NCBI RefSeq assembly: GCF_900141985.1
Contig: NZ_FQZK01000011.1
Span: forward strand, 1-64,000
Reading direction: 5' to 3'
DNA: 64,000 nucleotides
Source: Nocardiopsis flavescens
Lineage (GTDB): Bacteria > Actinomycetota > Actinomycetes > Streptosporangiales > Streptosporangiaceae
This document shows positions 58,769 through 64,000 of the stretch, piece by piece. The notes below the pieces were generated by a model. The model was given only the letters and a program-made list of their open reading frames with translations, did no database searches and was not told the DNA's origin. Numbering within the stretch: the first letter of the stretch is position 1; every line of letters begins with the position of its first letter. A program made the position numbers and the translations under genes.

Positions 58769-60387
58769 CGCCGTTCCCTTCGGACGGAGCGGCCGGGCAG
58801 GCGGTCGGTGCGGCGCCCGTCCCGGACGGTGAACTCCCCGGCGACCAGCACGTGCTCGATGCCGACCGGGGTGAGCCGGGGCTCGTCGTAGGTGGCGCGG
58901 GCGTCGACGGTGTCGGGGTCGAACACCACCAGGTCCGCGACCGCGCCGAGGTGGACCGTGCCGCGCCCGCTCAGGCCGAGGCGGCGCGCGGGGCGCGAGG
59001 TGAGGTGGCGGACGCACTCCTCCAGGCTGAGCACCCCGAGTTCGCGCACGTAGTGGCCGAGGTAGCGGGGGAAGGTGCCCCAGCCCCGGGGGTGGGGCTT
59101 GGCGCCGACGAGGATGCCGTCGCTGCCCGCGGTGTGGGAGCTGTGCCGCATGATGGTGCGGATGTTCTCCTCGTTGCCGACCTGGAGCAGGCAGCCGCTG
59201 CGCAGCTCGTCCCCGATGAGCAGCTCCATGTACAGGTCGCCCGGCTCCCGGCCGCGGCGGGCGGCGAGTTCGGCGACGGACGCGCCGACCGCCCAGGACA
59301 GTGCGGGATCGGCGGTGCCGGTGACGACGATGGCGGACCAGTCCATGGGGATGCCGTGGTTGCCGTCGGTGCCCTCCACCTCGATCTCGTGGAGGATGCG
59401 GGCGCGGGTCCCGGGGTCGCGCAGGCGCTCCAGGGTGGCGGCGGTACCGCCGGTCTGCGCCCAGCTCGGCAGCGGTGCGCCGAGGTAGGTGGCGCTGGCC
59501 CCGTAGGGGTAGGAGTCGAGGGTGACGTCGAGGCCGTGGTGGACGGTGGCCTCGTCGATGGCGTCCAGCACCTCGGGGGCCCGGCCCCGGTTCCGCGGGA
59601 AGTTGACGTGGCAGTGCGCCAGGTGCAGGGCCACCTGGGCGCGCCGGGCGACGTCCAGGCACTCCCGGTAGGACTCCACGACCCGGGAGCCGTAGTTGCG
59701 GTGGTGGGGGCAGTAGTAGCCGCCCGCCTCGTGGACGGGGGACAGCAGAGCGACGATCTCGTCGTCGGTCGCGTACATGCCGGGGGTGTAGGTGAGCCCG
59801 GCGGAGAGGCCGTGCGCCCCGTCCTCCATGCCGCGGGCGACGATGGCCCGCATCCGGTCGAGTTCGGCGCCGGTGGGGGCGCGGTCCTCGCCGCCCAGGA
59901 CGGCCATGCGCACGTTGCCCTGCGGGACCAGGTGGGCGACGTTGACGGGCGCCCCGGCGTCGACCCGGTCGAGGTACCCGCCGATCCCGCGCCAGGCGTG
60001 GTCCAGGTCGGGGGTGCCGTTCCAGCCCGCGAGCTGGGCGCGCAGCTCTTCGACCGTGTCGTCGGTGACGGGGGCGTAGCCCAGGCCGTCCTGCCCGACG
60101 ACCTCCAGGGTGACGCCCTGGAGGACCTTGGCCTCGTGCCCGGGGTCGGCCAGGACGGCGAGGTCGGAGTGGGAGTGCATGTCGATGAAGCCGGGGGCGA
60201 GGACGAGCCCGGAGACGTCGACGACCTCGGCGGGCCCGGCTCCGCCGATCCCGGTCATCCGGTGGCCCGCTCCGGGTGGGACGATGTGGACGATGCGGTC
60301 ACCGCGCAGCACGACGTCGGCGGGTCTGGAGGGTCCGCCGGTGCCGTCGACCACCCGTCCCCCGGCCAATACGGTCTCGGACTGCAC
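58765..60387 (-). CDS. N-acyl-D-amino-acid deacylase
   Basis: The 540-aa protein belongs to the amidohydrolase superfamily and matches D-aminoacylases, which hydrolyse N-acyl-D-amino acids to D-amino acid and acid. Key blocks are LVLAPGFIDMHSHSDLAVLA (metal-binding HxH), TLEVVGQDGLGYAP, LHLAHCHVNFPRN, DSYPYGASATYL, VEGTDGNHGIPMDW and HSSHTAGSDGILVG (metal Asp). The GTG at 60387 has GGAGG (CGGAGGAAC) five bases upstream; a longer frame upstream is not supported. It overlaps the PfkB kinase at its 3' end and faces the RidA gene across a regulatory region, so all three probably serve one catabolic pathway. Confidence 0.88.
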   Translation of the reverse strand: MQSETVLAGGRVVDGTGGPSRPADVVLRGDRIVHIVPPGAGHRMTGIGGAGPAEVVDVSGLVLAPGFIDMHSHSDLAVLADPGHEAKVLQGVTLEVVGQDGLGYAPVTDDTVEELRAQLAGWNGTPDLDHAWRGIGGYLDRVDAGAPVNVAHLVPQGNVRMAVLGGEDRAPTGAELDRMRAIVARGMEDGAHGLSAGLTYTPGMYATDDEIVALLSPVHEAGGYYCPHHRNYGSRVVESYRECLDVARRAQVALHLAHCHVNFPRNRGRAPEVLDAIDEATVHHGLDVTLDSYPYGASATYLGAPLPSWAQTGGTAATLERLRDPGTRARILHEIEVEGTDGNHGIPMDWSAIVVTGTADPALSWAVGASVAELAARRGREPGDLYMELLIGDELRSGCLLQVGNEENIRTIMRHSSHTAGSDGILVGAKPHPRGWGTFPRYLGHYVRELGVLSLEECVRHLTSRPARRLGLSGRGTVHLGAVADLVVFDPDTVDARATYDEPRLTPVGIEHVLVAGEFTVRDGRRTDRLPGRSVRRERR

Positions 60388-60462
60388 TGTTCCTCCGTTC
60401 AGGGGGCCGACCGGCCGGGTGTGTCGTCGGCCGGGTGTCGGTGCGGACCAAGATACGCTGCC

Positions 60463-60489
60463 GGGAACAAAATTGATAACTTTGTTGCC
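60463..60489. promoter_or_regulatory. Inverted repeat AACAAA-N9-TTTGTT in the D-aminoacylase/ridA gap
   Basis: An imperfect inverted repeat is centred at A60476. The arms are AACAAAATT and AACTTTGTT with outer GG/CC pairs, nine of twelve positions symmetrical, in a notably AT-rich island. It lies in the 242-bp gap between the divergent D-aminoacylase and ridA genes, so it is a good operator candidate for both. The regulator (GntR, IclR or RpiR family by analogy) is not in the window. Confidence 0.55.
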
Positions 60490-60629
60490 AATAAGCGTGA
60501 CCCAGGCCGCCCGCCGTGCGGAATGTGCACCGGTGTGCGCATCGGCATGTGCATCCGCATGCTCGCCGGTACAGGCATTATCGACGAGGCGGGCCCTGCA
60601 CGCGAGACCCGACCACAAGGAGATCACGG

Positions 60630-61010
60630 ATGTCGAAGAAGGCGGTCCGCACGGACGGCGCCCCCGCCCCGGCCGGTGCCTACAGCCAGGGGATCGTGGC
60701 CGGCGGGTTCCTGTTCACCGCGGGCTTCGGCCCGCAGGACCCGGAGACCGGCGAGGTCGCCCCCACCGTCGGGGAGCAGACCCGCCAGGTCCTGGCCAAC
60801 GTGTCCGCGGTGCTGGCCGAGCACGGCCTGACCCTGGACGACGTCGTCAAGGCGACGGTGCACCTGGAGAACCTCAAGAGCGACTTCCCCGAGTACAACG
60901 CGGTGTACGAGCAGCACTTCACCGCCCCCTACCCCGTGCGCACCACCGTGGGTTCCGACCTCGCCGACATCCTGGTGGAGATCGACGTCGTCGCCAAGCT
61001 GCGCGACTGA
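60630..61010 (+). CDS. ridA: RidA family enamine/imine deaminase
   Basis: This 126-aa protein belongs to the RidA (YjgF/YER057c/UK114) family, which hydrolyses reactive enamines and imines produced by PLP enzymes. Signatures are APAGAYSQGIVAGGFLFTAG, QTRQVLANVSAVLAEHGLTL, VVKATVHLENLKSDF and the conserved Arg of YPVRTTVGS. AAGGAG lies seven bases before the ATG. Its divergence from a D-aminoacylase/kinase operon fits a role in D-amino acid catabolism, where PLP-dependent deamination would yield the imines it removes. Trimeric and cytoplasmic by family knowledge. Confidence 0.95.
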   Translation: MSKKAVRTDGAPAPAGAYSQGIVAGGFLFTAGFGPQDPETGEVAPTVGEQTRQVLANVSAVLAEHGLTLDDVVKATVHLENLKSDFPEYNAVYEQHFTAPYPVRTTVGSDLADILVEIDVVAKLRD

Positions 61011-61028
61011 CGGCCCCGCACGACCGCG

Positions 61029-61070
61029 GAGCCCCCGGCCGCCGTTCGCGCGAACGGCGGCCGGGGGCTC
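61029..61070. terminator. 42-bp perfect palindrome between ridA and methyltransferase
   Basis: Bases 61029-61049 and 61050-61070 are exact reverse complements (arms start GAGCCCCCGG, centre TTCGC/GCGAA). It is placed between the convergent ridA and methyltransferase genes and should act as a bidirectional terminator. Confidence 0.8.
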
Positions 61071-61078
61071 CCCCGCGC

Positions 61079-61738
61079 TCAGTCCCGGCGGCGGGCGCGC
61101 AGGACCACGTCGTGGATGGTGTACTCGGTCCCGTCGTAGACGGCCGGGCGCGGCCGCTCCTCCAGCACCGCCGTCTCCCAGTCCCGTCCCGGTACCAGGT
61201 CCGCCATCTCCTCCAGGGTCGGGAACAGCTCCGGCCACGGCGGGCGCGGCAGCCCGTCCTCCAGGTCGCGCAGGGCGTGGGACACCAGCAGCAGCGTCCC
61301 GCCGGGCGCGACCGCGGCGGCCAGTCCGGAGAACACCGCCGTCCGGCGCTCCGGGCGCAGCGGCAGGTAGTGCGAGGTCACCAGGTCGTAGGCGCCCTCC
61401 GGCGGGGTCCACCCGTCGCTGTCGGCCCGCCGCCAGGTGATCCGCGCCGCGGCGCCGGGAGCCTGCTCGGCGACCCGGGCGGCCGCCTTCTCCAGGGCCA
61501 CCGCGGAGATGTCCGTGGCGGTCACCTCCCAGCCCTGCTCGGCCAGCCAGCGGGCGTCGTCGCCCTCGCCGCTGCCGACCTCCAGCGCCCGACCCGGGGC
61601 CAGCCCCCGCACCTCGGCCACCAGCACGAGGTTGGGGTTCCCGCTCCAGATGCGCTCCGGGGCGGAGAAGCGCTCGTCCCAGTACTCCGCGCGGAACATC
61701 TCCGGCGGGGGCGCGTCCGGGTAGTGCTCATCGGTCAT
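61079..61738 (-). CDS. SAM-dependent methyltransferase, class I
   Basis: The 219-aa protein has a class I Rossmann methyltransferase core. The SAM-binding motif is RALEVGSGEGDDARWLAEQG, with the acidic ribose-binding end of strand 2 in VTATDIS; GAYDLVTSHYLPL and GGTLLLVSHAL are later core strands. The starting segment (AEYWDERFSAPERIWSGNPN) is typical of small TehB/TPMT-like methyltransferases. Its substrate is not predictable. GGAGG precedes the ATG. It lies downstream of TetR by 91 bp on the same strand, separated by a short hairpin. Confidence 0.88.
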   Translation of the reverse strand: MTDEHYPDAPPPEMFRAEYWDERFSAPERIWSGNPNLVLVAEVRGLAPGRALEVGSGEGDDARWLAEQGWEVTATDISAVALEKAAARVAEQAPGAAARITWRRADSDGWTPPEGAYDLVTSHYLPLRPERRTAVFSGLAAAVAPGGTLLLVSHALRDLEDGLPRPPWPELFPTLEEMADLVPGRDWETAVLEERPRPAVYDGTEYTIHDVVLRARRRD

Positions 61739-61792
61739 CGTGGACCACCTCCGCGACCAGCCTCGCCGGTGGCGCGCCCCGGGGCGAGTTCC

Positions 61793-61809
61793 TTTGCCGT
61801 TCCGGCAAA
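61793..61809 (-). terminator. Short hairpin between tetR and methyltransferase
   Basis: TTTGCCG and CGGCAAA (61793-61809) form a 7-bp stem with a 3-nt loop in the 91-bp gap. On the minus strand it lies downstream of the tetR stop. Probably a weak terminator or processing signal. Confidence 0.4.
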
Positions 61810-61829
61810 AGCGGGGCGGTCGGCGGCGG

Positions 61830-62426
61830 TCAGTCCTCCCCGAAGTCCGCCAGGCACAGGTCGAGCAGCGCCGCGATGCGGCGGGTGAGGTCCTCGCGCC
61901 CCTGGGCGCGCAGCGCCGTGGCCCCCTCCACCTGGCGGACCCGGGTGAGGCCGAGCATCAGCGCGGTGACCAGGGAGGCGTGGGCGCGGGAGTCGGTGCC
62001 GCCGCCGAGGTAGGCCTCCAGCGGGTCGATCAGGGCGCTGGTGATGCGGCCCTGGTAGACGGCCTGGAGGTCCGGGTCCCCCGCGGAGTGGTCCAGGGCG
62101 CGCTGGAGCGCGCTGCTCTCGCCGTGCAGGCGGCTCACCGCGTGCTCGGCCAGCCGCCGGGTGAGCGTGTCCCGCTCCCCCTCGATCAGGCCCGGGAAGA
62201 CGCCGTCCTCGCGCAGGATCTCGGTGAGCAGGCCGCGCTTGGCCCCGAAGTAGCGGTTGATCAGGGCGACGTTGACCCCGGCGTGGGCCGCGATCTTGCG
62301 CGAGGACACCGCCCCGTAGCCCTCTTCGGTGAAGAGCTCGCGAGCACTGGCCAGGATGCGCGCCCTGGTCGCCTCGCGGCCGCGGGCGGGCCCGGCACCG
62401 CTTCCGGTTCCGTCCGTACCGTCCAT
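61830..62426 (-). CDS. TetR-family repressor, divergent to MFS exporter
   Basis: This 198-aa protein has a TetR-type N-terminal helix-turn-helix (RARILASARELFTEEGYGAVSSRKIAAHAGVNVALINRYFGAKRGLL) and a helical ligand domain behind it (LQRALDHSAGDPDLQ, LVTALMLGLTRVRQVEGATA). It is divergently transcribed from an EmrB/QacA exporter, the standard arrangement for drug-induced efflux control, and a TTGAC/GTCAA repeat overlaps the exporter's -35. ATG at 62426 is chosen because AAAGG lies about seven bases upstream; GTG at 62432 is too close. The inducer is probably an exporter substrate. Confidence 0.9.
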   Translation of the reverse strand: MDGTDGTGSGAGPARGREATRARILASARELFTEEGYGAVSSRKIAAHAGVNVALINRYFGAKRGLLTEILREDGVFPGLIEGERDTLTRRLAEHAVSRLHGESSALQRALDHSAGDPDLQAVYQGRITSALIDPLEAYLGGGTDSRAHASLVTALMLGLTRVRQVEGATALRAQGREDLTRRIAALLDLCLADFGED

Positions 62427-62523
62427 CTCCACACCTTTCGGCGGACCTGCTCTGACTATGCCGATTCCAGGTTTGCACCCCTGATGCCGGTTCGCCTACC
62501 GAAACGGGCGCAGCGATACCGAC

Positions 62524-62553
62524 TTGACAAGGTCAACAGCGTTTACATATACC
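62524..62553 (+). promoter_or_regulatory. Exporter promoter with TetR operator
   Basis: The -35 TTGACA (62524-62529) and -10 TATACC (62548-62553) are 18 bp apart, near consensus. The -35 is part of a perfect inverted repeat TTGAC-AAG-GTCAA (62524-62536), a good candidate for the adjacent TetR repressor. Binding would mask the promoter. Confidence 0.6.
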
Positions 62554-62624
62554 AGGGGGAGGACATCCCGCCCCCGGCAGTGCGCCGCGGGGCCTTTCGT
62601 GTGTGTCCGGGATGAGGGATCTCG

Positions 62625-64000
62625 TTGGAACAGGCAGTGCGCAGGAAGACCGTCACCCGTACCTCCGAACCCCCCGACCCCCACGCGCAGGTCCTCCCCT
62701 CCCGCAGGGCGGTCCGGCGCATCATGGTCGGCCTCGTCCTGGCGATGCTCACCTCGATGCTCACCAACTCCATCGTCGGCACCGCGCTGCCGACGATCAT
62801 GGGCGAGCTGGGCGGGCAGGACCGGCTGGCCTGGGTGGCGACCGCCGCCCTGCTCACCATGACCGCCTCGACCCCCGTGTGGGGCAAGCTGTCCGACATC
62901 TGGGGCCGCAAGCCGCTGTTCCAGATCTCCCTGGGCATCTTCATCGTGGCGTCGCTGGCGGCGGGGATGGCGCAGGACATCAACTGGCTCATCGCCGCCC
63001 GCGCCCTCCAGGGGCTGGGCGTGGGCGGGCTCGCCACGCTGCCCAACATCATCCTGGGCGACGTGGTGTCCCCGCGCGAGCGCGGCCGCTACAGCGGCCT
63101 GATCGGCATGGTGTTCGGCGTGTCCACGGTGCTGGGCCCGCTGGTCGGCGGGTTCCTGGTGGACAGCCCGCTGGGGTGGCGCTGGTGCTTCCTCATCACG
63201 GTGCCGCTGGCGGTGTTCGCCTTCGTGGTCATCCAGTTCATGTTCACCATGCCGTTCACACCCCGCCGGGACGCCCCGGTCGACCGCACCGGGGCGGCGC
63301 TGATCTTCGGGGCGGCCAGCACCGTGATCGTGCTGCTCAGCCTGGGCGGCACCCAGATCGCCTGGTCCTCGCCCCTGGCGATCGGGCTGGGGGTCGGCGC
63401 GGTGCTGCTGACGGCGGGCGCGGTGGTCGTGGAGCGGCGGGCCCGCGAGGCCATCATCCCGGCGCGGCTGTTCCGGGACCGGACCTTCGTGATGTCGTCG
63501 GCGGCGTCGGTGTGCGTGGGCATGATGATGTTCGGCCTCATCATCTACATGCCGCAGTACCTCCAGATGGTGCACGGGATGAGCCCCACGGTGTCGGGGA
63601 TGATGACGCTGCCGCTGGTGGCGTCGTTCCTGGTCACCTCGATCGGCTCCGGGTACGCGGTGAGCGGCACCGGCCGGTGGAAGGCCTACCCGGTCGTGGG
63701 CATGGTGCTGTGCGTGGTCGGGTTCGTGCTGCTGTCCGCGGCGCACCTGGACCCCGGGCTGACCGCGGTGGTCGCCGGCCAGGCCCTGGTGGGGCTGGGC
63801 TTCGGCCTGAACATGCAGCTCCTGCTGCTGGCGACGCAGAGTTCGCTGCCCACCGCGGACATGGCGGCGGGCACCGCCTCGGTGGTGTTCTTCCGCAACC
63901 TGGGCGGGGCCACCGGCGTGGCCGCGTTCGGCGCGGTGATGGTGGGACGCCTCAACTCCGAGCTGGGGGCCGCGGTGGCGGCGGCCCGGGAGCGGGCGGC
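62625..64000 (+). CDS. MFS multidrug exporter, DHA2 (EmrB/QacA) type, truncated by window end
   Basis: The 3' end is cut by the window; 458 codons are visible. It is a major facilitator exporter of the DHA2 14-helix group. The first helix is MVGLVLAMLTSMLTNSIVGTALPTI, motif A is GKLSDIWGRKPLF, motif C lies in GMVFGVSTVLGPLVGG and several further helices follow to the window end (PQYLQMVHGMSPTVSGMMTLP, LGFGLNMQLLLLATQSS). It would use the proton gradient to expel drugs or metabolites across the membrane. TTG at 62625 is chosen because GAGGGA lies five bases upstream; GTG at 62637 is an alternative. The TetR gene opposite is its likely repressor. Confidence 0.9.
   Translation, partial: MEQAVRRKTVTRTSEPPDPHAQVLPSRRAVRRIMVGLVLAMLTSMLTNSIVGTALPTIMGELGGQDRLAWVATAALLTMTASTPVWGKLSDIWGRKPLFQISLGIFIVASLAAGMAQDINWLIAARALQGLGVGGLATLPNIILGDVVSPRERGRYSGLIGMVFGVSTVLGPLVGGFLVDSPLGWRWCFLITVPLAVFAFVVIQFMFTMPFTPRRDAPVDRTGAALIFGAASTVIVLLSLGGTQIAWSSPLAIGLGVGAVLLTAGAVVVERRAREAIIPARLFRDRTFVMSSAASVCVGMMMFGLIIYMPQYLQMVHGMSPTVSGMMTLPLVASFLVTSIGSGYAVSGTGRWKAYPVVGMVLCVVGFVLLSAAHLDPGLTAVVAGQALVGLGFGLNMQLLLLATQSSLPTADMAAGTASVVFFRNLGGATGVAAFGAVMVGRLNSELGAAVAAARERA

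Overview
The window is 64 kb of very GC-rich DNA with densely packed genes. Overlapping stop/start codons (ATGA, GTGA), frequent GTG starts, twin-arginine and lipoprotein signals, a spore-associated SapA-like protein, a YidC/DUF6412 pair, methylmalonyl-CoA mutase with MeaB, and an FHA-FtsK type VII secretion ATPase all point to a filamentous actinomycete. Nocardiopsis or a relative (Nocardiopsaceae) is my best guess; this is inference, since no rRNA or other marker gene is present. I saw no tRNA, rRNA, CRISPR array, insertion sequence or phage.

Layout. 0.2-2.3 kb: GNAT acetyltransferase, methionine aminopeptidase and a CYTH protein. 2.5-10.4 kb: three tandem paralogues with C-terminal ankyrin repeats, followed by a MoxR-type AAA ATPase and a metallopeptidase-like/VWA protein. 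10.4-29.2 kb: a xyloglucan utilisation locus comprising GH3, a sugar ABC importer (lipoprotein plus two permeases), secreted GH74-CBM2 endo-xyloglucanase, GH95, GH42 beta-galactosidase, xylose isomerase, GH31 alpha-xylosidase and a LacI repressor. Near-identical 14-bp palindromes (TCGAAGCGCTTCGA type) lie before GH3/importer, GH74, GH31 and lacI. xylA has a different operator that looks like a XylR (ROK) site. 29.4-31.5 kb: four small membrane proteins of unknown function. 31.8-37.8 kb: a STAS protein and a mutA-mutB-meaB operon.

38.1-39.7 kb: DUF4184 membrane protein and a Nudix hydrolase. 39.8-54.3 kb: a type VII secretion-like cluster with SapA-like protein, Ser/Thr kinase, FHA-FtsK ATPase, two small helical proteins, a 220-aa protein, a 1076-aa effector-like protein, a divergent LysM-like membrane protein and a beta-propeller lipoprotein. 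54.4-57.8 kb: YigZ-family protein, SodC-like lipoprotein, YidC, DUF6412 and a small orphan. 57.8-61.0 kb: PfkB sugar kinase plus D-aminoacylase, divergent from RidA, with a conspicuous inverted repeat between them. 61.1-64.0 kb: methyltransferase, TetR repressor and a divergent, truncated 14-TM MFS exporter.

How it works together. In the xyloglucan locus, secreted GH74 would cut the polymer at the cell surface, the lipoprotein/permease pair would import oligosaccharides (no ATPase is encoded here; a shared one elsewhere is likely), and the cytoplasmic exo-enzymes would strip fucose (GH95), galactose (GH42), xylose (GH31) and glucose (GH3), with xylose entering metabolism through xylose isomerase. 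The secretion-like cluster combines a kinase with an FHA-bearing ATPase, suggesting phosphorylation-linked control of export.
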